This document shows positions 7,603 to 16,419 of a DNA stretch of 64,000 nt, in pieces; position 1 is the stretch's first letter; each line of letters starts with the position of its first letter. Location of the stretch: contig CACZBW010000001.1 of the NCBI GenBank assembly GCA_902779575.1, positions 62,001-126,000 on the forward strand. Reading direction: 5' to 3'. Source of the stretch: an uncultured Lachnospiraceae bacterium. GTDB taxonomy: Bacteria; Bacillota; Clostridia; Lachnospirales; Lachnospiraceae. Made by a program: the position numbers and the translations under genes. Under the pieces are notes generated by a model. It saw only the letters and a program-made list of their open reading frames with translations, made no database searches and was not told where the DNA came from.

Positions 7603-8720
7603 TGAAAGAGCGAAACTACGGAATTGACCTGCTCAGAATAGTCGCCATGTTTTTCATCTGTATCCTGCACATCTGCGGGCAGGCGGGCGCCATGCTGCGG
7701 GTGAGCGGCTATACAGGCTCCTATTATGCCTGCTGGTTTCTGGAGACGGCAGCTTACTGCGCGGTGGATATCTATGGCCTGATTTCCGGTTTTGCGGGAG
7801 TGGACGCGAAGCACAGGCCTTCGCGGCTTGCGGAACTGTGGCTGCGGGTTTTCTGGTATTCTGCCCTGGGTTCTTTTCTTGCAGTAAGGGTTTTTCATTT
7901 TGAACTGCTGGAAGCGATGCCCTGGAAAGCACTCTTTCCGGTATCCTGGAAAACCTACTGGTATTTTTCAGCCTATGCCGGCGTTTTTGTGATCGCGCCC
8001 TGGCTGAACCGTATGGTTCTGGCCCTGACAGAAAAAGAGCGGAAAAAGCTCCTTGCGGTCCTGTTTGTATTATGCACGGTCTGCACCATGATTCCGCGCG
8101 TATCCCAGACAGGTTCCGATTTTCTCGGTCTGGGCGGCGGATACAGCTTTCTCTGGCTGAGCATTCTCTATGTGATGGGGGCGTGCCTGAAGAAGATCCG
8201 TCTAAGAAGCCATCCTCCGGCCCAATATCTGTCCGTCTTTTTCTGCAGCGTTGTATTTTCATGGCTTTTCAAGATCCTGGTGGAAAATTATACCCGCGGA
8301 TTATACGGAAAAGCGCTGTACGGGAGAGTATTCACCTCCTACACGGCGCCGACGATGGTGATCTGTGCGGTCTCCCTGCTTCTTCTGTTTCAGAATATGA
8401 AAGTGGGGAATGAAGGCTTCCGCTCGCTGATCCGTTTCCTCTCACCGATGGCATTCTCGGTTTACCTGGTTCAGGTACAGCCCTATGTCTGGGAATATCT
8501 GCTGAAAGACAGCTGCAGGCATTTTTACAGCCTCGGACCTGCCCTCTGTATTCTGATGGTTCTGCTCAGCGCATTTCTTTTATACTGTACCTGCACTGCT
8601 GTGGACCTGATCCGTGTACTTGTGTTCAGGCTTCTGCATGTAAGAGGGGTCTGTGACGCTGTCTTCGGATTCCTGGGACAGAGACTGGACAGACTGTTCC
8701 CTTCCGATGAGGGGGAATGA
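7602..8720 (+). CDS. Membrane acyltransferase (acyltransferase family 3)
   Basis: A 372-residue polytopic membrane protein with about ten hydrophobic segments. The N-terminus YGIDLLRIVAMFFICILHICG is the typical first helix of the Acyltransferase_3 family (OafA/NodX/WecH), with the conserved His in ILHI. These enzymes O-acetylate surface polysaccharides, peptidoglycan or antibiotics; the substrate here is not predictable. The start overlaps the ACT gene stop (ATGA). No good terminator follows; an AT-rich tract at 8755-8815 separates it from the next transcription unit. Confidence 0.88.
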   Translation: MKERNYGIDLLRIVAMFFICILHICGQAGAMLRVSGYTGSYYACWFLETAAYCAVDIYGLISGFAGVDAKHRPSRLAELWLRVFWYSALGSFLAVRVFHFELLEAMPWKALFPVSWKTYWYFSAYAGVFVIAPWLNRMVLALTEKERKKLLAVLFVLCTVCTMIPRVSQTGSDFLGLGGGYSFLWLSILYVMGACLKKIRLRSHPPAQYLSVFFCSVVFSWLFKILVENYTRGLYGKALYGRVFTSYTAPTMVICAVSLLLLFQNMKVGNEGFRSLIRFLSPMAFSVYLVQVQPYVWEYLLKDSCRHFYSLGPALCILMVLLSAFLLYCTCTAVDLIRVLVFRLLHVRGVCDAVFGFLGQRLDRLFPSDEGE

Positions 8721-8816
8721 TCAACGGGTCAGGCTGTACTTCGGACGAAAATAATCTGAATAATTCTGACTATACTTTACAATTATAAAATAATAAAATA
8801 TTTTTCAAATAATAGC

Positions 8817-8846
8817 TTGACAAAGAGGGTTCCAAAGCTGTAATAT
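8817..8846 (+). promoter_or_regulatory. Sigma-A promoter of a short transcription unit
   Basis: TTGACA at 8817-8822, an 18-base spacer, and TAATAT at 8841-8846, preceded by an AT-rich UP-like tract at 8770-8815. The predicted start is near 8853. Only about 130 bases separate it from a strong terminator. Confidence 0.6.
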
Positions 8847-8852
8847 GTAATC

Positions 8853-8985
8853 ACAAAGAAGAAGCGAACAGACAAGTGATTCCAGAGAAGTAATTCAGAA
8901 TTGAGGTACAGTCCAATGGGATCCTTAAAGAAACACCAGTAAGGACACCGGTTGCGTGTAAGAGCCGACCGGTGTCCTTTCTTTT
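8853..8985 (+). ncRNA. Candidate small RNA or short-peptide transcript upstream of prfC
   Basis: An apparently complete transcription unit: a consensus promoter at 8817-8846, about 130 transcribed bases and an 11-bp intrinsic terminator. It matches no RNA family recognised by eye (not SRP RNA, 6S or tmRNA). A micro-ORF at 8916-8942 encodes MGSLKKHQ, with GAGGT 8 bases before the ATG, and ends exactly at the terminator stem. Because prfC has its own promoter after the terminator, the unit looks autonomous rather than a leader, but a leader or attenuator role for read-through transcripts is possible. Confidence 0.4.
8942..8985 (+). terminator. Strong intrinsic terminator
   Basis: AGGACACCGGT (8942-8952) pairs perfectly with ACCGGTGTCCT (8968-8978) over a 15-base loop, followed by TTCTTTT. 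It closes the short unit that begins at about 8853. Confidence 0.85.
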
Positions 8986-8998
8986 CATTTCCGCAGAG

Positions 8999-9027
8999 TT
9001 GACAGGGTACCCTAATGTTGCTAAAAT
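8999..9027 (+). promoter_or_regulatory. Sigma-A promoter of prfC
   Basis: Consensus -35 TTGACA at 8999-9004, a 17-base spacer, and TAAAAT at 9022-9027. The predicted start near 9034 gives a leader of about 46 bases to the GTG at 9080. Confidence 0.7.
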
Positions 9028-9079
9028 GGCTTGCAGCGCTGAAAAAACAGGATTATTTCAAAAAGACGGGGAACTTCAA

Positions 9080-10669
9080 GTGAGTGATCTGAGGACGGAG
9101 ATTGAAAAAAGAAGAACCTTTGCGATTATTTCTCATCCGGACGCCGGCAAGACGACTCTGACTGAGAAATTTTTGCTGTACGGCGGAGCCATTAATCTTG
9201 CCGGATCTGTAAAAGGCAAGGCGACGGCCAGACACGCTGTTTCGGACTGGATGGAGATCGAGAAGCAGAGAGGTATCTCGGTGACCAGTTCCGTGCTGCA
9301 GTTCAACTATGGCGGATACTGCATCAATATTCTTGATACGCCGGGCCATCAGGATTTCTCTGAAGACACTTACCGCACTCTGATGGCTGCGGATTCGGCA
9401 GTCATGGTGATAGACGCCGGCAAAGGCGTGGAGGCGCAGACGAGGAAGCTGTTCAAGGTCTGTGTCATGCGGCATATTCCGATTTTTACCTTTATTAATA
9501 AACTCGACCGGGACGCGAAAGACAGCTTTGATCTTCTGGACGACATTGAAAAAGAACTCGGAATCGCGACCTGTCCTGTCAACTGGCCGATCGGATCCGG
9601 AAAGGGATTCCGCGGGGTTTATGACCGCAACCGGCATCACGTGGTCACCTATACGGATACCGAGAAAGGGACAAAGGAAGGAATCGCGACGGAGATCGAT
9701 CTGGATGATCCGAAACTGGCGGATTTCATCGGGGAGGATGCAAAAGAGACCCTCCTCAACGAGATCGAACTTCTGGACGGCGCAAGCGCGGAGTTTGATC
9801 AGGAGCGGGTTACAAACGGAGAACTGAGCCCTGTATTTTTCGGCTCGGCGCTGACGAATTTCGGCGTGGAGATCTTCCTGAACTATTTCCTTCAGATGAC
9901 TATGCCTCCTCTTGCAAGGACGGCGGATTCGGGACGGATCGATCCCGTGGAAGAACCGTTTTCCGCTTTTGTCTTCAAGATCCAGGCGAATATGAATAAG
10001 ATGCACCGGGACAGGATCGCATTCATGCGGATCTGTTCAGGCAAATTCGATGCGGATAAGGAAGTATATCATGTGCAGGGGAACCGGCGGATGAGGCTTT
10101 CCCAGCCCCAGCAGATGATGGCGCAGGCAAGACATGTAGTGGATGAAGCCTATGCAGGCGATATCATCGGCGTGTTCGACCCGGGTATGTTCTCCATCGG
10201 AGACACGGTCTGCATGCCCGGAAGAAAGTTCGCCTATGAAGGAATTCCGACCTTCGCGCCCGAACATTTCTCCAGGGTAAAACCGCTGGATTCCATGAAA
10301 AGAAAGCAGTTTGTCAAGGGTATGCAGCAGATCGCCCAGGAAGGCGCGATCCAGATCTTTATGGAGCCGGGCGGCAGCATGGAGGAGACCATCGTGGGAG
10401 TGGTCGGCGTCCTCCAGTTTGATGTTCTGAAGTTCCGTCTGGAAAATGAATACAATGTGGATATCCGTATGGAAAGCCTTCCATACGAATATATCCGCTG
10501 GATTGAGAATCCCGGAGAAGTCAGCCCGGAATCGATCAGCGGAACAAGCGATATGAAACGGATCGTGGATATGAAGCGCAGACCGCTGCTTCTTTTCGTG
10601 AACAGCTGGTCGGTAGGCATGGTGGAGGAGCGCAATCCGAAGCTCAGGCTTTCAGAATTTGCCCGCTGA
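9080..10669 (+). CDS. prfC: Peptide chain release factor 3
   Basis: Translational GTPase RF3 (529 aa, the family length), which removes RF1/RF2 from the ribosome after termination. G motifs are clear: G1 SHPDAGKTTLTEK (16-28), switch II ILDTPGHQDFSEDTYR, and NKLD (INKLDRDAKD). The GTG at 9080 gives VSDLRTEIEKRRTFAIISHPDAGK, matching the canonical RF3 N-terminus; earlier in-frame starts (9026, 8972) lack a ribosome binding site, and 8972 lies in the terminator stem. A GGGGAA site precedes the GTG. Its promoter at 8999-9027 is independent of the upstream unit. Confidence 0.96.
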   Translation: MSDLRTEIEKRRTFAIISHPDAGKTTLTEKFLLYGGAINLAGSVKGKATARHAVSDWMEIEKQRGISVTSSVLQFNYGGYCINILDTPGHQDFSEDTYRTLMAADSAVMVIDAGKGVEAQTRKLFKVCVMRHIPIFTFINKLDRDAKDSFDLLDDIEKELGIATCPVNWPIGSGKGFRGVYDRNRHHVVTYTDTEKGTKEGIATEIDLDDPKLADFIGEDAKETLLNEIELLDGASAEFDQERVTNGELSPVFFGSALTNFGVEIFLNYFLQMTMPPLARTADSGRIDPVEEPFSAFVFKIQANMNKMHRDRIAFMRICSGKFDADKEVYHVQGNRRMRLSQPQQMMAQARHVVDEAYAGDIIGVFDPGMFSIGDTVCMPGRKFAYEGIPTFAPEHFSRVKPLDSMKRKQFVKGMQQIAQEGAIQIFMEPGGSMEETIVGVVGVLQFDVLKFRLENEYNVDIRMESLPYEYIRWIENPGEVSPESISGTSDMKRIVDMKRRPLLLFVNSWSVGMVEERNPKLRLSEFAR

Positions 10670-10869
10670 CAGGACTGCAGGAAGCTGACTGCTTGCAATG
10701 TCGGCTTTTCTGTTATAAGATGGTGTAAGGGTCAGAAAATCCTGAGCCGGGGCAGGTCCGCCTGCCGGAGGCACAGATATTTTATAAGAATAAGAATTCA
10801 GGCGGAAATATCCGGCAGGCATATGCCGGATCATTTCCTTGAGATAAGCTACGACAGGGAGGTTTTATT

Positions 10870-11271
10870 ATGGCCAATGAAACTGCTCATATGAATACGA
10901 TCGCCATGGACGGCGGGATCGGCGAGGTCAGGATCGCTGACGATGTGGTAGCCATTATCGCCGGGCTGGCAGCGTCAGATGTCAAGGGAGTGGCTTCCCT
11001 GGCCGGAAACGCGACGAGAGACGTAATCGGAAGGGTTGGTATCAAGAGTCTTGGAAAAGGCGTTCATCTCACCGTCGAGGACGGTGAGGTTCATGTCAAT
11101 ATGGCGGTTAACATCCGTTACGGCTACAATGTTCCGGAGACCAGCGCCAAGGTGCAGGGACGCGTCAAGACCGCGATTGAGACCATGACAGGACTGAATG
11201 TCGCGGAGATCAACATCAAGGTCGCCAGCGTCGTCATGGACAGGTCCCAGGCAGGGGATTCCGATAAATGA
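10870..11271 (+). CDS. Asp23/Gls24 family envelope stress response protein
   Basis: A 133-residue Asp23-family protein (DUF322), often peripherally membrane-associated in Firmicutes and linked to envelope stress. The family pattern is visible: GEVRIADDVVAIIAGLAASDVKGVASLAG (about 17-45), then VEDGEVHVNMAVNIRYGYNVPETSAKVQGRVKTAIE. GGGAGG precedes the ATG. Asp23 genes directly before nusB are typical of Clostridia. A small hairpin (ATCCGGCA/TGCCGGAT, 10810-10831) lies in its leader. Confidence 0.93.
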   Translation: MANETAHMNTIAMDGGIGEVRIADDVVAIIAGLAASDVKGVASLAGNATRDVIGRVGIKSLGKGVHLTVEDGEVHVNMAVNIRYGYNVPETSAKVQGRVKTAIETMTGLNVAEINIKVASVVMDRSQAGDSDK

Positions 11272-11446
11272 CGGGTGATTCGCAGCTTTTCAACTGATTT
11301 ATGCAGGACAGAGCAGGGCTGTCGCATAGATGCTTTAAATCCGGCAGTGGATGTACAGGGATCTTGCGGCAGCCGTTTTTTCAATCAGACGTTCTGTTTA
11401 CCGGATCAGAATGCAGGTACGGCATGCATTCCGGGAGGGAATATTT

Positions 11447-11893
11447 ATGACAAGAAGAGAACTCAGAGAACATGTTTTCCGCATTCTGTTTGCCTATGAT
11501 TTTTACGCAAAGAATCCGGAAGAGGCCAGAGAACAGATCCGGCTGTATTTTACCCACGCCGGCGGGGATGAGATGGACTACCCGCCCGAGGATGTCACCG
11601 GAGAAGAGACGGATGAGATAACCCAGCGGGTCTTAAGGATCGCTGAGGCGATTCCGGAAATCGATGAAACGATCAACCGGACATCCACCGGATGGAAGAC
11701 GGAGCGCATGTCGAGGGCGGATCTTGCGATTCTGCGCCTGGCGGTTTTTGAAATGCTCCGGGATGACAATATTCCGACCGGTGTGGCAATCAATGAGGCG
11801 GTTCTTCTCGCAAGAAAATTCGGAGGGGATGATTCTTCCTCCTTCGTGAACGGAATTCTTGCCAAGATGGAACGCCTGCGCTCAAAAGCATGA
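11447..11893 (+). CDS. nusB: Transcription antitermination factor NusB
   Basis: RNA-binding NusB (148 aa), which with NusE/S10 assembles rRNA antitermination complexes. N-terminal TRRELREHVFRILFAYDFY and C-terminal MSRADLAILRLAVFEML...IPTGVAINEAVLLARKFGGDDSSSFVNGILAKM are canonical NusB. The ATG at 11447 is supported by GGGAGGG 7 bases upstream; the same frame is open from 11351 but without a site. The stop shares ATGA with xseA. Confidence 0.96.
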   Translation: MTRRELREHVFRILFAYDFYAKNPEEAREQIRLYFTHAGGDEMDYPPEDVTGEETDEITQRVLRIAEAIPEIDETINRTSTGWKTERMSRADLAILRLAVFEMLRDDNIPTGVAINEAVLLARKFGGDDSSSFVNGILAKMERLRSKA

Positions 11894-13257
11894 GTTCGGT
11901 CTATACCGTCTCCCAGGTCAATTCCTATATCAAACAGCTGTTCAGCACGGACCTGCTGCTTCGGAAAGTCTATATCAGAGGGGAGATCTCCAACTGCAAA
12001 TACCATGCTTCGGGGCACATCTATTTTTCCCTGAAAGAGGAGGGCAGCCAGATCCGCTGCGTGATGTTCGCTTCGTACCGCAGGAACTTAAGCTTCCGTA
12101 TGGAAGACGGCATGCGGATCATCGCCTGCGGAAGCGTCAGCGTTTATGAGAGGGACGGCAGCTACCAGCTTTACTGCACCGCAGCCCGGCCTGACGGAAT
12201 CGGCGCGCTCTATGAGCGCTATGAGGCATTGAAAAGAAAACTCTCCGAGATGGGAATGTTCGCGGAGGAATATAAACAGCCGATTCCGCGTTATATCACA
12301 AGGCTGGGCGTTGTCACGGCTCCGACCGGCGCGGCGGTGCGGGATATTATCACGGTATCGAAAAGGCGCAATCCGGGCATACAGATTATTCTTTATCCGG
12401 CCCTGGTCCAGGGAGACGGGGCGGCGGAAAGCATCGCGCTCGGGATCCGGACTCTGGACAGGATCGGTGTGGATACGATTATCGCGGGCCGCGGCGGCGG
12501 TTCCATCGAAGATCTCTGGGCTTTCAACGAGGAGATTGTGGCAAGGGCGATCTTTAACTGCCGTACGCCCCTGATTTCCGCGGTCGGGCATGAGACCGAT
12601 ACGACGATCGCGGATTTTGCCGCGGATCTCCGGGCCCCGACCCCTTCTGCAGCGGCGGAACTGGCAGTGGATGATATGGTCCAGGTGCAGATGAGCCTCC
12701 GGCAGAGCCGGATCCGCCTTGCCATGCTGATGAAACAGCGGGCGGATTATGAGCGGCAGAAGGCGGACCAGTTCCGCCTGAAGCTCCGCCTGAACGGTCC
12801 GGAGGGACGTCTGAGGGATGCAAGACAGCGTCTTGCGCATCTGCAGGAGCGGATCGCGATGCTGGTTTCCTCCCGCGTGAAGGAAGAACGGCACAGGGCG
12901 GACGGGCTGAGACAGCAGCTGGAACGTCTGGTCACAGATAAACGGAAAGAGAACAGGACCCGGACAGAGCAGCTGAAAGAGCGTCTCAGCAGGGATATGG
13001 CGCAGCGGATCCGGACTGAGAAGCATCGTCTGGAGCTTGCAGAAAGCAGGCTCGCCGCACTGTCTCCGGAAGCCATGCTGGACCGGGGGTATGTTTACGC
13101 GCAGGATCAGCAGGGGAAAGCGCTTCGTTCCGCCGCGCAGATTGCGGAAGGGGAGCGCATTCTGCTCTTTATGAAGGACGGGAGCGTGCGGACGGTCGCG
13201 GAAGAGATCTGCCCGAAGTCAGCCCCAGATGCCGGAGGAGGTGGAAGAGATGTCTGA
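11890..13257 (+). CDS. xseA: Exodeoxyribonuclease VII large subunit
   Basis: Catalytic subunit (455 aa) of ExoVII, a single-strand exonuclease in repair and recombination. An N-terminal OB fold (YTVSQVNSYIKQLFSTD through SGHIYFSLKEEGSQIRCVMF, residues 4-60) is followed by the catalytic domain with LGVVTAPTGAAVRDI and GRGGGSIEDLWAFNEE and SAVGHETDTTIADFAADLRAPTPSAAAE. A long Arg/Gln/Glu coiled coil (about 265-385) and a C-terminal tail for XseB binding follow. It overlaps nusB by 4 bases and xseB by 8. Confidence 0.97.
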   Translation: MSSVYTVSQVNSYIKQLFSTDLLLRKVYIRGEISNCKYHASGHIYFSLKEEGSQIRCVMFASYRRNLSFRMEDGMRIIACGSVSVYERDGSYQLYCTAARPDGIGALYERYEALKRKLSEMGMFAEEYKQPIPRYITRLGVVTAPTGAAVRDIITVSKRRNPGIQIILYPALVQGDGAAESIALGIRTLDRIGVDTIIAGRGGGSIEDLWAFNEEIVARAIFNCRTPLISAVGHETDTTIADFAADLRAPTPSAAAELAVDDMVQVQMSLRQSRIRLAMLMKQRADYERQKADQFRLKLRLNGPEGRLRDARQRLAHLQERIAMLVSSRVKEERHRADGLRQQLERLVTDKRKENRTRTEQLKERLSRDMAQRIRTEKHRLELAESRLAALSPEAMLDRGYVYAQDQQGKALRSAAQIAEGERILLFMKDGSVRTVAEEICPKSAPDAGGGGRDV

Positions 13258-13468
13258 AGAATTAAAGGAGATGACTCTGGAGGCGGCCTTTGCCCGCCTG
13301 GACGAGATAACGAAAGCGCTTGAGGATCCGAAAACTTCGCTTGAAGATTCTTTTTCCCTCTACCGGGAGGGAAGCGGGCTTCTGAAAATGGCGGACGGAA
13401 AAATCGACATGGTTGAGAAGCAGGTGCAGATGATCAGCGAAGACGGGAGCACAGAAGATTTCCGGTAA
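13250..13468 (+). CDS. xseB: Exodeoxyribonuclease VII small subunit
   Basis: Small subunit (72 aa) that wraps the XseA coiled coil. Residues LEAAFARLDEITKALEDPKTSLEDSFSLYREG are canonical XseB. GGAGGAGGT ends 7 bases before the ATG at 13250; an ATG at 13229 in the same frame lies before that site. It overlaps the xseA end by 8 bases, consistent with coupled subunit synthesis. Confidence 0.95.
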   Translation: MSEELKEMTLEAAFARLDEITKALEDPKTSLEDSFSLYREGSGLLKMADGKIDMVEKQVQMISEDGSTEDFR

Positions 13469-13497
13469 ATGGTCTTATGCAAAGGAGAACAGGGGCA

Positions 13498-14451
13498 GTG
13501 GAGAAGATGGATTTTGAGCGGGAACTCAACAGGCGCAGAGATCATGTCAATGAAGTGATACGATCCTATCTGCCCGCGGAAGAGGGTTTTCAGAAGACTC
13601 TTTTTGAAGCTGTGAATTACAGTATGCTGGCAGGCGGGAAACGCCTGCGGCCTCTGATGATTGAGTGTACTTACGAGATGTTCGGCGGACAGGGCAGGCT
13701 GGCGGAACCCTTTATGGCGGGGATGGAGATGATCCACACCCACTCGCTGATCCACGATGACCTGCCTGCCATGGACAATGATGAATATCGCAGGGGAATG
13801 AAGACGACCCACATCATGTACGGGGAGGCGATCGCGATTCTTGCGGGAGACGCTCTCCTAAGCAGCGGTTATGCCGCTGCCGCTTCCGCTTTCAGCATGA
13901 GCGGCAGTCTTGAGGACACCCGGGGAGACAGGGAGAAGAGAGCTGTTTGCTGCGGCGCTGAGACGGGGCTCCGTATTGCGCGCGCACTCAGGATTCTTGC
14001 CCTGAAAAGCGGGATGGACGGCATGATCGGCGGACAGTCCTGCGATGTGGAATATGACGGCAGGGCGCTGAGCGAAGGGCAGCTGGATTTCATTTACCGT
14101 TATAAAACCGGAGCCCTGATCGAGGCGTCTCTTATGATCGGCGCCATTCTTGCCGGAGCGCCGGAAGAAGACGTGGCAAAACTGGAGGCGATCGGCACGG
14201 ATGTGGGCGTCGCCTTCCAGATCCGGGACGATATCCTGGATCAGGTCAGCACGACGGGAGAGCTGGGGAAACCGGTGGGTTCGGATGAAAAGAACCACAA
14301 GACGACCTATGTGACCCTGCATGGCCTTAAGGAAGCGGAAAGACAGGTGGAGCTCCTCTCCGGACGCGCGATCGACTCATTCGATACCCTGAGCGCACAG
14401 CATCCCTTCCTGAGAGAATTGCTGAAGCAGCTGATAAAGCGGACAAAATAA
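13498..14451 (+). CDS. ispA: Farnesyl diphosphate synthase-type polyprenyl synthase
   Basis: Short-chain trans-prenyltransferase (317 aa) condensing IPP with DMAPP/GPP to farnesyl diphosphate for undecaprenyl and quinone synthesis. The first Asp-rich motif HDDLPAMDNDEYRRG and the second RDDILD are intact, and GGKRLRPLM is the IPP-binding region. AAAGGAG lies 10 bases before the GTG at 13498; the ATG at 13507 is an alternative. An extra 20 or so residues (SLEDTRGDREKRAVCCGAET region, about 142-165) precede the ARALRILA helix, again a low-complexity expansion. It sits between xseB and dxs, as in many Firmicutes. Confidence 0.94.
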   Translation: MEKMDFERELNRRRDHVNEVIRSYLPAEEGFQKTLFEAVNYSMLAGGKRLRPLMIECTYEMFGGQGRLAEPFMAGMEMIHTHSLIHDDLPAMDNDEYRRGMKTTHIMYGEAIAILAGDALLSSGYAAAASAFSMSGSLEDTRGDREKRAVCCGAETGLRIARALRILALKSGMDGMIGGQSCDVEYDGRALSEGQLDFIYRYKTGALIEASLMIGAILAGAPEEDVAKLEAIGTDVGVAFQIRDDILDQVSTTGELGKPVGSDEKNHKTTYVTLHGLKEAERQVELLSGRAIDSFDTLSAQHPFLRELLKQLIKRTK

Positions 14452-14494
14452 GAGATTTCGCCGGAGCGCTTAACAGGGCTGACAGGAGGGAGAT

Positions 14495-16363
14495 ATGATT
14501 CTTGACAGGATCAATAAGGAAAATGATATAAAGGAGATCCCTCATGACCAGCTTCAGGAGCTTGCGGAGGAGATCCGGTCCTTCCTGATCGGCAAGCTGT
14601 CCGAAACAGGCGGTCATCTGGCGTCCAACCTCGGCGTGGTGGAACTGACGATGGCCCTGCATCTGGTTTTTACTCTGCCGGAGGACAAGCTGATCTGGGA
14701 CGTCGGTCATCAGGCTTATACGCATAAGCTGCTGACCGGACGAAGGGAAGGCTTTGACGACCTGAGGAAGCTGGGAGGCATGAGCGGCTTTCCGAAACGC
14801 AGCGAAAGTGCCTGCGACGCTTTCGATACGGGACACAGTTCCACTTCCGTGTCCGCGGGACTCGGCATCGCAAGCGCAAGGGATCTTGCGGGGGAACACT
14901 ATCATGTCGTCTCCATCATCGGGGACGGTTCCTTTACCGGCGGCATGGTCTATGAGGCGCTGAACAACGCTTCGCGCATGAAGACGAATTTTATCATTGT
15001 ACTGAATGACAACGGCATGTCGATCGCGGAGAATGTGGGCGGTTTCGCCTCCTATCTCTCCGGTCTCAGAACCAATGACGCCTATACAGGATTGAAGAAA
15101 GCGACGGAGGACACCCTGCGCCAGATCCCGATTGCCGGTGAGTGGGCGATCGGCCGGATCCGGCATACGAAGAACAATCTCAAGACGATTCTCATGCCGG
15201 GGTCCTTCTTCGAACAGCTGGGGATCACCTATTTCGGTCCTGTGGACGGAAGCAACATTGACCAGATGGTGCAGGTCCTCCAGCATGCCCGGAAGGTGCA
15301 GGGAGCCGTGGTTGTCCATGTCCTGACGACGAAAGGGAAAGGATATCCGCCCGCGGAGCGCATGCCCGCGAGATTCCACGGCACCGGTCCCTTTGAGATC
15401 AGTACCGGCCTTCCGAAAAACAGAAAGGTGAAATCAGACTGGACGGATATCTTTTCGACGGTCATGTGCAAGATGGGGAAGCGGGTTCCCAAACTCTGCG
15501 CCATCACAGCCGCCATGCCGGACGGGACCGGGCTGAAGCGTTTCGGGGGCATGTATCCGGACCGCTTTTTCGATGTGGGAATCGCGGAGCAGCACGCGGT
15601 TACATTTGCCGCCGGCCTGGCCGTGGGAGGCATGGTTCCGGTGGTTGCCGTCTATTCTTCTTTCCTGCAGCGGGCTTTTGACCAGATTATACATGACGTA
15701 TGTCTTCAGAACCTGCACGTCGTATTCGCGATCGACCGCGGAGGACTGGTCGGGGCGGACGGGGAGACCCATCAGGGAATCTTTGACCTGTCCTATCTCA
15801 GCCTGATCCCGAATATGACGATCATGGCGCCCAAAAACAAATGGGAGCTTGCCGACATGCTGAAATGGGCGATCACGCACGCCGAAGGGCCGGTCGCGAT
15901 CCGTTATCCGCGCGGAACCGCTTCGGATTTTCTGGAGGATCACAGGGCTCCGGTGGAGAAAGGCAGATGGGAGATCATCTATGACGAAAGGGAGATCTGT
16001 CTGCTTGCCGCAGGTTCCATGGTCGGAACCGCCCTGAAGGTCAGGGAAAGACTCCGCGACTGCGGTTACAGCTGTTCCCTGATCAACTGCCGCTTTATCA
16101 AACCGCTCGATGAGGAGACCCTCGGCAGAGCGGCGGATGAGCACAGGCTCCTGGTATCGATGGAGGAGAATGTGGACAGCGGGGGCCTGGGAGAGCATAT
16201 TCTTGCCTACCTGAATGATACGGGGAAGAACGTGAAACTGATCCGGGCCGCGATTCCGGATGAATATATCGAACACGGATCCGTCAGTGTCCTCCGGCAG
16301 GAAACGGGTATCGACGAAGAAACTGTTTTCCGGAGAATTGCGGCGGCTTATATCGGGATGTGA
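14495..16363 (+). CDS. dxs: 1-deoxy-D-xylulose-5-phosphate synthase
   Basis: Thiamine-diphosphate enzyme (622 aa) that condenses pyruvate and glyceraldehyde 3-phosphate, the first step of the MEP isoprenoid pathway. Seen are GGHLASNLGVVELTMALH, the ThDP/Mg motif GDGSFTGGMVYEALNNA, NDNGMSIAENVGG, the pyrimidine-domain DVGIAEQHAVTFAAGLA with the catalytic Glu, and DRGGLVGADGETHQG. Length is normal. With ispA upstream it supplies precursors for the same pathway. A good GGAGGGAG site precedes the ATG. Confidence 0.97.
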   Translation: MILDRINKENDIKEIPHDQLQELAEEIRSFLIGKLSETGGHLASNLGVVELTMALHLVFTLPEDKLIWDVGHQAYTHKLLTGRREGFDDLRKLGGMSGFPKRSESACDAFDTGHSSTSVSAGLGIASARDLAGEHYHVVSIIGDGSFTGGMVYEALNNASRMKTNFIIVLNDNGMSIAENVGGFASYLSGLRTNDAYTGLKKATEDTLRQIPIAGEWAIGRIRHTKNNLKTILMPGSFFEQLGITYFGPVDGSNIDQMVQVLQHARKVQGAVVVHVLTTKGKGYPPAERMPARFHGTGPFEISTGLPKNRKVKSDWTDIFSTVMCKMGKRVPKLCAITAAMPDGTGLKRFGGMYPDRFFDVGIAEQHAVTFAAGLAVGGMVPVVAVYSSFLQRAFDQIIHDVCLQNLHVVFAIDRGGLVGADGETHQGIFDLSYLSLIPNMTIMAPKNKWELADMLKWAITHAEGPVAIRYPRGTASDFLEDHRAPVEKGRWEIIYDEREICLLAAGSMVGTALKVRERLRDCGYSCSLINCRFIKPLDEETLGRAADEHRLLVSMEENVDSGGLGEHILAYLNDTGKNVKLIRAAIPDEYIEHGSVSVLRQETGIDEETVFRRIAAAYIGM

Positions 16364-16419
16364 GGGCGGCAGATCATATAGTATTCAGAAGGATTGAATT
16401 GCGCAGTGGGCAGGATGGA

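Noticed and set aside
8853-9079. Simple prfC attenuation by the micro-ORF leader
   Set aside because: A good promoter (8999-9027) lies after the terminator, so prfC does not need read-through. Kept only as an alternative in the finding.
11272-11446. Short open frames between the Asp23 gene and nusB
   Set aside because: No ribosome binding site or recognisable protein; they overlap the nusB start region in other frames.
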